From the NCBI GenBank assembly GCA_964353015.1, contig CAYGUA010000004.1:1-64000 (forward strand): DNA of 64,000 bases, given 5' to 3'. Position 1 is the stretch's first letter. Each line of letters begins with the position of its first letter. The position numbers and the translations under genes were made by a program. Of the stretch, positions 44,887 to 54,800 are shown piece by piece. The notes below the pieces were generated by a model. The model was not told where the DNA came from. It worked only from the letters and a program-made list of their open reading frames with translations, and did not search any database. This stretch comes from JAMZMI01 sp964353015. GTDB lineage: Bacteria; Bacteroidota; Bacteroidia; Cytophagales; Cyclobacteriaceae.

Positions 44887-45230
44887 AAACGGCTGCTAAA
44901 TTACTCAAGTAAGTAGTACTGCCCAATAAAGCTTGGATTCATTTAACGTTTTTTAATGATGGCATTTGGATCGATAAATAATAGGGAGAGGTAGATTTTG
45001 TAAGTTTTGATTGTAAAACGTCAATTTCTATGTGAATAAAAATTACTGCTTTTCTAAATTTTACTGTTTGTAAAATAATTGTTTTTCTCTAGGTTTGCAG
45101 TCCTTTTGAGATAGGGTATTGAAACACATTGATTTTTCAATTGATTTAATACTTAAAATTCGATTTTGGAAGGGATAAACTGTCAGAAGGATAGTTTAAA
45201 TTTTAAAAAATTACAGCCAATTAATTACAC
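44887..45230. other. Intergenic region holding the tRNA promoter
   Basis: This AT-rich gap between the divergent batB-like gene and the tRNAs holds a consensus promoter on the plus strand; nothing else is recognised. Confidence 0.6.
45067..45097 (+). promoter_or_regulatory. Consensus Bacteroidota promoter for the tRNA pair
   Basis: TTTG at 45067-45070, exactly 19 bases, then TAGGTTTG at 45090-45097. Both boxes match the consensus in full. The first tRNA begins 133 bases further on, so the precursor would have a long leader. Confidence 0.72.
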
Positions 45231-45318
<88 letters not shown>

Positions 45319-45349
45319 ACTACTATTTCCAAAAGAAAGGTAGTTCGAT

Positions 45350-45423
45350 GGTCCGCTAGCTCAATTGGATAGAGCAACTGCCTTCTAAGCAGTAGGTTTC
45401 GTGTTCGAGTCCCGAGCGGATCA
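45350..45423 (+). tRNA. tRNA-Arg (anticodon TCT)
   Basis: A 74-base cloverleaf with acceptor GGTCCGC paired to GCGGATC (one G-T pair), D-arm GCTC..GAGC, anticodon stem ACTGC/GCAGT with loop CTTCTAA and T loop TTCGAGT. The T stem has one T-C mismatch. CCA is not encoded. It lies 32 bases after the serine tRNA and probably shares its promoter. Confidence 0.92.
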
Positions 45424-45433
45424 CTTGATAATC

Positions 45434-45467
45434 AAGCACTTGCGTTAAATCGTAAGTGCTTTTTTTA
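45434..45467 (+). terminator. Terminator of the tRNA unit
   Basis: AAGCACTT and AAGTGCTT form a stem (with G-C/T-A extension into the loop) followed by seven T, starting 11 bases after the arginine tRNA. Confidence 0.85.
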
Positions 45468-45479
45468 TGCACGGTTTAC

Positions 45480-45516
45480 AAAAAAAATGACCTTCAAATG
45501 TTAATTTGAAGGTCAT
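45480..45516 (-). terminator. Terminator of the T9SS cargo/PID-CTERM unit
   Basis: TGACCTTCAAAT and ATTTGAAGGTCA form a perfect 12-bp stem with a 4-base loop. On the minus strand a run of T follows. It lies 26 bases past the PID-CTERM stop codon. Confidence 0.82.
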
Positions 45517-45541
45517 TACACTTCTTATTTAAACATTACAA

Positions 45542-45718
45542 TCAATGATTCCTTTTATCTCGAAGCTTTTTTAATCCATACGCACCGCCTGCCAATAGTA
45601 GTAAAGATAGTCCACCGTCTATTGGTGTGGCTGGAGGTGCTCCCTGAGCTATTACCGGGATACAAAGAATCATGAAAAATGGAACGAGTACCGTTAATTT
45701 ATTTATATGCGTTTTCAT
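45542..45718 (-). CDS. PID-CTERM sorting-domain miniprotein
   Basis: A 58-residue protein starting at the ATG at 45718; a longer frame to 45829 would run into the upstream gene. It has a signal peptide (residues 1-25), a short linker APPATP and then PIDGGLSLLLLAGGAYGLKKLRDK: the PID signature, a hydrophobic helix and a basic tail. This matches the PID-CTERM class of putative sorting tags in Bacteroidota. There is no room for a separate mature domain. It lies 17 bases after the T9SS cargo gene and is probably co-transcribed with it. Confidence 0.82.
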   Translation of the reverse strand: MKTHINKLTVLVPFFMILCIPVIAQGAPPATPIDGGLSLLLLAGGAYGLKKLRDKRNH

Positions 45719-45735
45719 ATTTTTATTGTTCAATT

Positions 45736-48717
45736 TTAAAAAATAAACTTCCTGGAAAGCACTCCATTTGCGGAAACTACCTTCACGATATAAACTTGTC
45801 CCTGCTTTAAGTTCAGGTTTTCCGTCCATAAACCATCAGCGAAATCTTGATTGGATTTAGAAACGATATTTCTTCCAGTTAGGTCAAAAATGGAGATATA
45901 AGCATTTAATAATGGTTTTTCGACCCAAATACTCAATTTTCCATTCGAGTTATACACACTCATTTTGTGCTCGGTGATGTTGCTCAAAATAGATGTTTCA
46001 GAAAGTAACAATTGAATGTTGCCGGTTCCTGCTGGCAAATTTAAGCTCATATTTCCATCCGTCAAATCAAAGCTTTGACCTTCATAAGAAGCAATAATAT
46101 GGTATCCTGTAGGTATTCCGGAATTATCCTTTACTGTGAGATTATAATTGGCGGCCTTTTTAAGGAAAAAGCCCAGGTCAATTGTCATTTCACTTGTAAT
46201 ATTAGGTAAGCCCTGAATTGCAAATTGACGATCGCCAATCAGCGAATAGAAAGCGATATTATCATTTCCTATAAGTTTTGTGGCATCATATTTTGGATCA
46301 ACATCATGGGTTGCATCCTCCAAAAATCCAAATAATACTTCATTATAAAATTCGCCTTCCAGAGCTAGTTTTAATGTAGCTATCTTATCTGCTTTTCTGA
46401 AGAAATTCGCATCGTCATTGTTTCCAATGATGCGTTGATTTTCGTTGAACTCAACAGTGGCATTATCAGTGTTTACTTGCACAAAGAATCCTTGAGTGCT
46501 ACCCAGATAACCATTAAAACTTCCACCATTCGGGCCTGCAACAACTCCAATGGAATTGGCAGTCAAGAAATCACCATTGTCTCCACGTCCTAATCCAGAA
46601 TTAGGGTCATCCCAAATAGCAATTGACGAAAGACCATTGTCAGATAGAAATGTCTCGACATTAATGGCTGCTGGGTATGGATTACTAAGTAGATGCCAAC
46701 CTTGATCATTGACACTTGATGTTCCTACAGTCGTTTTGGTTAGACCAGATATTGTAATTGTTCCTGAGTTAGGTATGCCAGTAAAACTGATGATCTCCTG
46801 ATTGGCTTGAGAATAACCCATGCCTGGTACTAATTCATCTGCACTGGCATTTAGCCATCTGGATAGTCCCGCGTCAGCATCGTAACCTATTGTCTCATCG
46901 TATTTGTACACGTGGCTTCCCAGATTGGATCCAATGATGTTGGCATCTTGACCAACTGGCGTTCCCACCATACTGTAGCGGCCATCTACATACCTTGTAT
47001 TTCTCTTTATGGTCGTTGTTCCAATAACATTACCATCCATTGTAAGGAGTGATGCTCCAGATTCTACGACCAAATTCGCTGATCCACTCATGTTTCCATT
47101 GATGGTGAGACTACCAGAATTCACACTTAAATCAGCGTCCAGATTGAGATTATTTACAACTACATTTCCAGTAATGAGCGGTAAGTTTGAACTGGTATTG
47201 ATAGATACATTACTCAAAGTTGAAGGCACAAAACTTCCTTCCCAGTTGTTAGCAATTGCCCAATCGGATGAGCTTGTGCCGGTCCAATAGTTTGACTGGT
47301 GAGATGACGAGCTGAAATATATGTTGTCAAAATAGATCTGAATTGCTTCTCCAGCTGAAGAATACAACTGAATTTTTGTGATGATTTCACCAGCATATGA
47401 ATTAAGATCTAATGCCATTTCTACCCATCCATTTGCAGCATTAGCATCGTGATTAGGTTCTCCTATCCACGTAAAACTTCCCGTCGAACTTAAATCCATT
47501 CTGAGTTGCATGGCTGCAGCGCCATTGGGATTGTAAAACGAGATATAAAACTTGTCTCCTGATTGTATTTTGTAGTTAGGAAACCACTGAGTGTCTTTCC
47601 AGCCTCCACTTCCATTATTGACAATCACTTGATCTGAATAGTTAATAGCATCTTTTTGAGGGTTATTGACCAGGCCGCCATCACTGTTCCATAGTCCAAG
47701 AACAGCATTGTCTCGAAACAAATTGGTGGCACCAGAAATGGAAGCATTGCCAATGTAGAGCTGATCATAATAGATAGACTTTGCTTCTCCGCCGGCCGGA
47801 TAGATGGTGATTTTGGTGATATCCTGACCGGAATAATTAGAGAGATCAATGACACTTTCATTCCAGCCGTCAGCTGCTGGAGATTCGTGGTTGTAGTCTC
47901 CAATATATTTATCTGCCCCAGCCGTACTTAAGCTCATTTTTAGTTGCCAGGAAGAGGCTCCATTTGGATTATAAAAGGAAATGAAAAGTTTGTCTCCTGT
48001 TTGAATGGTATAGGTGTCTGGAAAAAGTTGCGTTTCTTCCCATGATCCGGCTCCATTGTTTTGAATGACGGTGCTCGAAGAATTATTGCGATCAACTTTG
48101 GGATTATTAATTTCAGTACCGTTGCTATGCCATATAGTTCCACTAGCCACAGCATCATCAAATAAATTGGTGAAGCTTAAATTGCTGGTATTACCACTAT
48201 TGCTGTTTGAATTAAAATATATGTAGTCATAGTAAACAATTTTCGATTCACCTCCGGCCGGATAGATCGTGATTTTCGACAAATCTTCACCAGCATATGA
48301 TGAAAGGTCAACGCTTACTTCTACCCATGTACTGTTAGCTCCTGCATCGTGACTATAATCACCGATGTAAGCATTTTCACCTGTCGTAGATAATGACATT
48401 TTCAGTTGCCATGAACTTGCACCATTGGGATTGTAAAAAGAGATGTAGAGTTTATCCCCGCTGGCAATGGTGTAAGTGTTTGGGAATATCTGAGTTTCCT
48501 CCCAAGCACCTGCTCCATTGTTGGCTATTACTGTAGAAGATGAGTTGTCGCTATTGTTGAGTGGGTTAGTGATCTCGGCACCATTGCTGTGCCAAATGGT
48601 TCCGCTGCTCACAGCATCATCAAACAATGATGTCTGTCCAAAGGAAATTAGCGATGTTAAACATAAGCATGTTGTTAACAGCCAATGTTGGTGTTCTTTG
48701 AAATAAAGTTGTATCAT
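45736..48717 (-). CDS. Large secreted protein with three repeat modules and T9SS sorting domain
   Basis: A 993-residue protein with signal peptide (to about FGQ, residue 28). Three tandem modules of about 145 residues (about 29-170, 180-325 and 330-470) share the motifs LFDDAV.SGTIWHSNG, DKLYISFYNPNGASSWQL, and ITIYPAGGE...YYDYIYF. They look like carbohydrate-binding jelly-roll folds. A region of repetitive beta strands follows. The last 80 residues are a type A T9SS sorting domain (MSVYNSNGKLSIW to FDLTGRNI to YIVKVVSANGVLSRKFIF). It should be exported and attached to the surface. No catalytic domain is recognised. Confidence 0.85.
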   Translation of the reverse strand: MIQLYFKEHQHWLLTTCLCLTSLISFGQTSLFDDAVSSGTIWHSNGAEITNPLNNSDNSSSTVIANNGAGAWEETQIFPNTYTIASGDKLYISFYNPNGASSWQLKMSLSTTGENAYIGDYSHDAGANSTWVEVSVDLSSYAGEDLSKITIYPAGGESKIVYYDYIYFNSNSNSGNTSNLSFTNLFDDAVASGTIWHSNGTEINNPKVDRNNSSSTVIQNNGAGSWEETQLFPDTYTIQTGDKLFISFYNPNGASSWQLKMSLSTAGADKYIGDYNHESPAADGWNESVIDLSNYSGQDITKITIYPAGGEAKSIYYDQLYIGNASISGATNLFRDNAVLGLWNSDGGLVNNPQKDAINYSDQVIVNNGSGGWKDTQWFPNYKIQSGDKFYISFYNPNGAAAMQLRMDLSSTGSFTWIGEPNHDANAANGWVEMALDLNSYAGEIITKIQLYSSAGEAIQIYFDNIYFSSSSHQSNYWTGTSSSDWAIANNWEGSFVPSTLSNVSINTSSNLPLITGNVVVNNLNLDADLSVNSGSLTINGNMSGSANLVVESGASLLTMDGNVIGTTTIKRNTRYVDGRYSMVGTPVGQDANIIGSNLGSHVYKYDETIGYDADAGLSRWLNASADELVPGMGYSQANQEIISFTGIPNSGTITISGLTKTTVGTSSVNDQGWHLLSNPYPAAINVETFLSDNGLSSIAIWDDPNSGLGRGDNGDFLTANSIGVVAGPNGGSFNGYLGSTQGFFVQVNTDNATVEFNENQRIIGNNDDANFFRKADKIATLKLALEGEFYNEVLFGFLEDATHDVDPKYDATKLIGNDNIAFYSLIGDRQFAIQGLPNITSEMTIDLGFFLKKAANYNLTVKDNSGIPTGYHIIASYEGQSFDLTDGNMSLNLPAGTGNIQLLLSETSILSNITEHKMSVYNSNGKLSIWVEKPLLNAYISIFDLTGRNIVSKSNQDFADGLWTENLNLKQGQVYIVKVVSANGVLSRKFIF

Positions 48718-49032
48718 AGTTATCTAGGTTTTTTATGATAGGGCACAACTTCTTAAAAGAACATCAGTCTTTTTTTAATATTTATAAATTATGTGGATTT
48801 AATGGGTTAGAAAATATAGAATTTTGAGAAGTTGTTCTCTTTTGATACAATAAAAGAATTTTAATCAAAGAAGCTGATTGCACTCATTTATGTAATGCAG
48901 ACTTAATTACTTGGTTGGGTTTGAAGGCAAATTTTTGTTGGTTGCACCTTTAATGATTTTATTTAGTTCAAATTGCGCCACTTTGAGGAGGTAATTATTG
49001 GGTGCTGAGAAAAATGACAACTCTGTGATGAG
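48718..49032. other. Divergent regulatory gap between T9SS cargo and sigma gene
   Basis: An AT-rich region of 315 bases. A Shine-Dalgarno-like GAGGAGGT at 48985-48992 stands out; it is followed by a possible 12-codon leader frame from a TTG at 48998 that ends over the sigma start codon. Confidence 0.45.
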
Positions 49033-49626
49033 ATGAGTGAAATGACAAAGAAGGATATCTTAAATCTTCAGGATTCGGAAATTTGGGACCTTTTTCGAGA
49101 TGGGAGCGAAGTGGCTTTTGATCACATCTATCAAGTGTATTTCGATAGATTGTATAATTATGGTTGTCAGTTTACGCCAGATCATTCACTAGTAGAAGAT
49201 GCTATTCAAGAATTATTTATTGAATTAAGAAGGCGCTCAGCACATCTCTCCAAAACCGATAAAATTCTTCCATATCTCTACAGTTCTTTTCGCCGGAAAA
49301 TCATAAGGCTGAGAGATAAATCGCTTAAGAATGTTGAGTTTGACTATTCAAAGAATTTCAATTTTTCACTCTCTATTGAAGATGTTATTGTTTCTAGGGA
49401 ATTAGAAGAAGAGGACTTGAAAAAATTAAGAGCTGGTTTGGAAAAGCTACCAGAAAAGTACAAGGAGGTTATTTATCATTTCTATTTTGAGAATCTATCT
49501 TATAATGAAATTCAGGAAATACTAGGTTTTGACAATATAAAATCAGTGAGAAATTTGCTTTATAAGTCCATAAAAGCCTTGCGAAAATTGATTGTTGTAA
49601 TAATTCTGATCCTCTTTTATCAATGA
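49033..49626 (+). CDS. ECF RNA polymerase sigma factor
   Basis: A 197-residue sigma-70 of the extracytoplasmic-function type. Region 2 reads FDHIYQVYFDRLYNYGCQFTPDHSLVEDAIQELFIEL; region 4 reads LEKLPEKYKEVIYHFYFENLSYNEIQEILG. With the FecR and the STN-bearing SusC downstream it forms a trans-envelope signalling set that should switch on the polysaccharide utilisation locus. A lipoprotein gene lies between it and fecR. The stop overlaps the longest frame of the next gene by 4 bases. Confidence 0.92.
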   Translation: MSEMTKKDILNLQDSEIWDLFRDGSEVAFDHIYQVYFDRLYNYGCQFTPDHSLVEDAIQELFIELRRRSAHLSKTDKILPYLYSSFRRKIIRLRDKSLKNVEFDYSKNFNFSLSIEDVIVSRELEEEDLKKLRAGLEKLPEKYKEVIYHFYFENLSYNEIQEILGFDNIKSVRNLLYKSIKALRKLIVVIILILFYQ

Positions 49627-49739
49627 AAATGAATTATTCGATAACCGATTTTGCCTTGATGGTTTATAAATTTTTGAAATGTGTTGGTGTCATTTTGAAT
49701 GTTGCTGTCCTATATCAGCAAATAACAAAAACACTTAAG

Positions 49740-50717
49740 ATGAAAACAAAAACACAATTAAACCTTTTGCTGAGTTTTGCAGCAATTATGATCCTTTTCC
49801 TATCGGGATGTGGAGGTAGTGAAGAAACACCTGAGATACAATTGGGTGAGCTGAAAGCCAAAATTGATGTTTCGTCTATTAGTTTCACTACTGACATTAA
49901 CTCAATAGATGGTCGTCGCATTAAAGCCAACCAAGCTGTGACCTTTGCAGATAAAAGTTCCGGTAGTCCAGATGCTAGAGAATGGACTTTTGAAGGCGGT
50001 CCAGCGTCAAGTGCTGATTCTCTTGCCACTGTGACCTGGACTGAAATGGTAGGTCAAGTGAAAGTGATTTTGACCATCACAAGATCAAGTGACGGCATGA
50101 CCGATGCTGATACATTAGATCTTCAAGTTGGATCAGTAGAGCAGTTGAATCGGGCAGTTTTTGGACTTGAGGATCAAGATTCTGATTTTGATGCTTTAAG
50201 TAAATGGTTCTACTGGACTCCAAATGACGGCACTGTTTCAATTGCACTTGAAACTGGTGATGGGGCAAACTCAACATCTCAATCATTGAAATTAACAGCC
50301 ACTTCTAGTTTTGGCGAATTTCAGTTGCGACCACATGAAAATGGAGCAGAGTTTTTAGCTTCCTTAGAGTCAAATACCACTTACGTATTTAGCTTTTACA
50401 TGAAAGCAAGTGAGGCACTTACTTTATCTGAAGTTAGTATTTTGAATGTGAAAAATGATGCACCTAAAGAGGGGTGGTACACTCCACTTTGGACAGGTGA
50501 TGCTGCGATTGCAGACCCGAATGTCACAACAAGTTGGAGTAAATTCACTTATGAATTCACCACTGCTGATCTTTCTACATTTGCTGATGAAGGATATGCT
50601 GATGATGGAAAAGCGGACAATGCTGGACCGTTCTTCAAGCATTTTGCATCGATCTCAGGTAATGAGATAAATGTGTGGATAGATGAGATGTCACTTAAAG
50701 TGAAGGATTCTGAATGA
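49740..50717 (+). CDS. Surface lipoprotein with PKD-like and carbohydrate-binding-like domains
   Basis: About 325 residues from the ATG at 49740; a frame from 49623 would add 39 residues before a clear lipoprotein signal (LFLSGC). Residues about 55-130 of this form look like a PKD/Ig-like domain (FADKSSGSPDAREWTFEGG). The rest resembles a jelly-roll carbohydrate-binding module (YWTPNDGTVSIAL to TYVFSFYMKASEALTLSEV to FKHFASISGNEINVWIDEMSL). It probably binds glycan at the cell surface, like SusE/SusF, but sits between the sigma and fecR genes. Confidence 0.75.
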   Translation: MKTKTQLNLLLSFAAIMILFLSGCGGSEETPEIQLGELKAKIDVSSISFTTDINSIDGRRIKANQAVTFADKSSGSPDAREWTFEGGPASSADSLATVTWTEMVGQVKVILTITRSSDGMTDADTLDLQVGSVEQLNRAVFGLEDQDSDFDALSKWFYWTPNDGTVSIALETGDGANSTSQSLKLTATSSFGEFQLRPHENGAEFLASLESNTTYVFSFYMKASEALTLSEVSILNVKNDAPKEGWYTPLWTGDAAIADPNVTTSWSKFTYEFTTADLSTFADEGYADDGKADNAGPFFKHFASISGNEINVWIDEMSLKVKDSE

Positions 50718-50773
50718 TAAAATAGTGATATGGAAATATTGCTATTATAAAAAGCCGAAATAAGGTTAATAAA

Positions 50774-51802
50774 ATGAATGACTCATATAATAAAGTAGAG
50801 GATTTTTTGACTGATGAGCTATTCAGGAGTTGGGTGACAAATCCTACACCTGAGATCGAATCTCATTGGGAGCTATGGCTTGGCAATCATCCTGAAAAAA
50901 GGGAAATGGTGCTTGAAGCTAAAAAAATCGTCAAAGGTCTTGAGTTTTCAGAATACAAGCCTGATTCGGAAATAAAAGAACATATTCTAAAAAACATTAA
51001 ATCTGAAACGCCAAATTGGAACAGGCCTAAACAAAAACAAGTTGACCTGTTCCAATATTGGTCAAAAATAGCTGCCATTCTCATCTTTTCTGTTGGAATT
51101 GGATCTTTGATTTTCTATCTGAATAAACCCACTGACAATAAGGCAATTACATCTAATAATATGATAGTGAAGAAAAACCCTATGGGTGTTCGGTCTCATT
51201 ATGTGTTATCAGATGGCTCTGAGATATTTTTAAATGCAGGTAGTGTTATTGAATTTCCAGAAAAATTTGATCGTGATCAGAGGATTGTAAAACTTCAGGG
51301 AGAAGCATATTTCGAAGTTCAACCCGACAAATCCAGACCCTTTAAGGTGGTTTCTGACAAGTTGACTGTGACTGTATTGGGTACTAAGTTTAATTTCAAC
51401 TCAGAATATCAATCTAATTCGGTAGCCTTGGTGGAAGGAAAGGTGAAGTTTTCGGAGAATCATTCCGGTTTAGATACAATCCTGATTCCAGGGCAGATGG
51501 CAAAATTTGATGAGAACCGATCCCGATTCAGTTTATCTGATTTTGATGAAGAAAAAGTTATTGGATGGAAAGATGGGAAATTAATTTTTCGAGATGCTTC
51601 ATTTGATGAAGTCGTAAATGATTTGAAAAAATGGTATGGTGTTACCATCGCTATCAAAAACAAATCTTCGAAAATTGATTGGTCATATACGGCCAGTTTC
51701 AGCAATGAAAGTTTAGAAACAGTTCTGCTTAACATGAGCACGGTAAAGGGATTTGACTATAAGATATCGCGAAAGGAAGTCACGATATCATTCGCAGACT
51801 AA
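50774..51802 (+). CDS. FecR-family anti-sigma factor
   Basis: A 342-residue inner-membrane regulator. An N-terminal cytoplasmic part (1-95) should hold the sigma factor. A single helix lies at about 98-116. The periplasmic FecR domain follows (HYVLSDGSEIFLNAGSVIEFPEKF, LQGEAYFEVQPDKSRPFKV, LGTKFNFNSEYQ), and the C-terminus fits DUF4974 (IIGWKDGKL-like VIGWKDGKLIFRDASFDEVVNDL). It should receive the signal from the STN domain of the SusC protein 32 bases downstream. Confidence 0.92.
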   Translation: MNDSYNKVEDFLTDELFRSWVTNPTPEIESHWELWLGNHPEKREMVLEAKKIVKGLEFSEYKPDSEIKEHILKNIKSETPNWNRPKQKQVDLFQYWSKIAAILIFSVGIGSLIFYLNKPTDNKAITSNNMIVKKNPMGVRSHYVLSDGSEIFLNAGSVIEFPEKFDRDQRIVKLQGEAYFEVQPDKSRPFKVVSDKLTVTVLGTKFNFNSEYQSNSVALVEGKVKFSENHSGLDTILIPGQMAKFDENRSRFSLSDFDEEKVIGWKDGKLIFRDASFDEVVNDLKKWYGVTIAIKNKSSKIDWSYTASFSNESLETVLLNMSTVKGFDYKISRKEVTISFAD

Positions 51803-51834
51803 AGCCCTATTATAACCCTAAAAGAACTTCAAAA

Positions 51835-54800
51835 ATGATTATATTCAAATCATTGTCGCTATACCTGCGTCTGATGAAAATATTTCTATTCCATTTTATT
51901 CTAATTAGTGCCGCCTTTGCAACCACTTCTACAGGGCAGCCTAACAAAAATTTGCAGGATGTAAAAATCCGAATAAAAGGCAATTACGAAATAGAACGTT
52001 TATTTAAGATTATTGAGAGTAAGACGGAATTGTCTTTTGCTTACGACAGAAACGATTTAAGTGACGCGCTAAAGAAGAAAGTAAATATCTCTGAGGATAA
52101 AGAATGGTCAGTTAAGGATCTTCTCCTTAAGGTTTCAGAATTAGGCGAGCTGGAATTTAAAAGGATAAATAATACAATTAATGTATTAAAAATCGAATCA
52201 TCGACTCGATCTGCGACCATCAAACAGCAGAACAGAACAGTTCAGGGTCAGGTTTTGGATGAAACAGGCGAAGGGCTTCCTGGAGCGACAGTTTTGATTT
52301 CAGGTACCGAACGGGGCACAATTACTGATCTAGATGGGAATTTTTCTATTGATGCGCCAGAGGGTTTCCTTACACTCGTAGTTTCATTTGTAGGCTATTT
52401 GACACAAGAAATAAGTATCAATTACAGTCAATCTTCAATTCAAGTCACAATGAACCTCGATATTGAAGCGCTACAGGAAGTGGTAGTAGTAGGTTATGGT
52501 CAGCAGAAAAAGGTGTCGATCACTGGAGCTATCGCCAAAATTGAGAGCAATGAAATCACCCAAACAAAAACGGCCAATGTTGCCAACAATCTAGCAGGAA
52601 GGATGCCGGGGCTAGTGATCAACGCTCGCGGAGGTGAACCTGGTCAGGAAAATATGGAAATATTTATTAGAGGAAAAGGCACCACGGGCGATGCTTCTCC
52701 TCTTTTTGTGATTGATGGTGTTGCCAATCGTGGCTCTTTTGAACGATTAAATCCTGAGGATATTGAAAGTATTTCCATCTTAAAAGACGCCTCTGCGGCT
52801 ATTTATGGTGCGCAGGCGGCTAATGGAGTTATTTTGATTACTACCAAACGAGGTACATCCGGCAAACCTAAATTCAGCTATAGCAATTCATTTGCGATAA
52901 CTCAACCGGCAAAACGTCAAGAACTGATGAACGCTCCACAATATCTTACATGGCTGGACGAGAGAAATATCCGAAATGGTAGACCGCAGATTTATCAAAA
53001 TATCATTAAAGACTACAAGGAAGGCGAAAACGATCCTAATATTTGGTCTAATACCGATTGGTGGAGTGAGGCCATGGACCAGTGGAGCCCACAGTACCAG
53101 CACAACCTAAGTCTGTCAGGTGGATCAGACAATTTTAAGTATTATGTCTCAGGCCAACACCTCTATCAAGACGCTATTTTCAAAGGGTCAGAATTTGGTT
53201 TTGAGCAAAATAATATCCGCTCCAATATAGATGTGCAAGCGACTTCATTTTTAAAGATAGGGTTGGATCTTGCTGGGAGAATTGAAAACAGAAAGGGCCG
53301 AAAAGATCAGGAGGCTACAGCCGATGTAATTCGTGGAGTCTATGCGATGGCTCCATTTGAAACACCCTATTACAGTAACGGATTGCTCAGGAAGACCAGT
53401 AATGGAAATATTATTCCGCATTTGAATGGAATGGCTGGGGGAGCGGAATACAACACATTAACCTTAAATAATAAACTCACTGTAGATCTATCTCTTTCTG
53501 AGTTGGTAAAAGGACTTTCTTTTACTGGATTCGCAGCTTATGATTCCAAGAAAATCGAAAAGAAGGAAATTGGTAAGCCTTATGATATTTTCTTTCTTAA
53601 TGAAGAAAACGAATTTGAAAACCTCAAAAGTCAAACTGGAAATGTATCGCTCTTCCAGCAATTTGATGAAGAATATAGCTTCACATTACATTCACGATTG
53701 AATTTTGCCAGAACATTTGGCAAACATGAGGTGAGCACATTTATCGCCTATGAGCAAAATAAATTGGAAGGAGAGTATATCGCTGCTTCCAGAATCAATT
53801 TGGTTTCTGAAGACTTGCCGTTTTTATTCACAGGTTCTGAAACCAACCTAAACAATGATGGAAAAGGATGGCAATCTGCACGCGTAAATTATTTTGGTCG
53901 ATTCAATTATCAATTTGATGATAAATATCTTTTTGAGTTTACACTAAGGCATGATGGCTCTCAAAATTTTCCGACCAACAAAAGATTTGGAACATTCCCG
54001 GGTTTGTCTGTAGGATGGAGGTTATCGGAAGAAAATTTCTTGAGAGTGGATTGGTTGGATGAACTGAAGCTTAGAGCTTCATGGGGAAAACTGGGTAATG
54101 ATCGGGTGGTGGGTACAAACGGATCGCCAGCGGCATTTGAATATTTGAACCTCTATAATATTGAGAATGGAGGTGTTTTCGGAGAAACTAGAATTCTATC
54201 TACTGGGCTGACTCCCAGTTCGGTTGCTAATCCAAACATAACCTGGGAAACTTCCACCAAGATCAATTTAGGTTTCGACTTTTCGTTTAAAAACGGTCTT
54301 TTGGATCTAACTACAGATGTTTTTTTTGAAGAAAGGTCTGATATTCTTGCACGAAGAAATGCCTCAGTACCTCTTTATACAGGTATGGAACTTCCAAACG
54401 AAAATATAGGAAGAGTGAAAAACAAAGGGGTTGAGGTGTCAGCTTTACACAGACGAACCCTTGCTAATAATTTTCAATATAGGATAGGTGGCCAATTCAC
54501 CTACGCCAGGAACCAAATCGTATTTGTAGATGAATCCCCCTTTGTACCTAGCTATCAGCGTGTGGAGGGCAGTCCTATTGATTATTTACTTGTTTATAAG
54601 GCGGATGGGCTTTATCAAAACAAGGAAGAAATAGCCAATTCTCCTCACTTCCCCGATGCAAAACCTGGTGATGTTCGATTTGTGGATGTAAACAATGATG
54701 GAAGCCTAACAGCGGAAGACCGTGTTTTACTTCCTAAAGGCCCAACGCCCCGTATCGTTTATGGTTTTTCGCTTGGAGCAAGCTGGAAGGGTCTAGAACT

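Noticed and set aside
45719..45829. N-terminal extension of the PID-CTERM frame to 95 residues
   Set aside because: It overlaps the C-terminal coding part of the T9SS cargo, lacks any pattern, and the ATG at 45718 is followed at once by a proper signal peptide.
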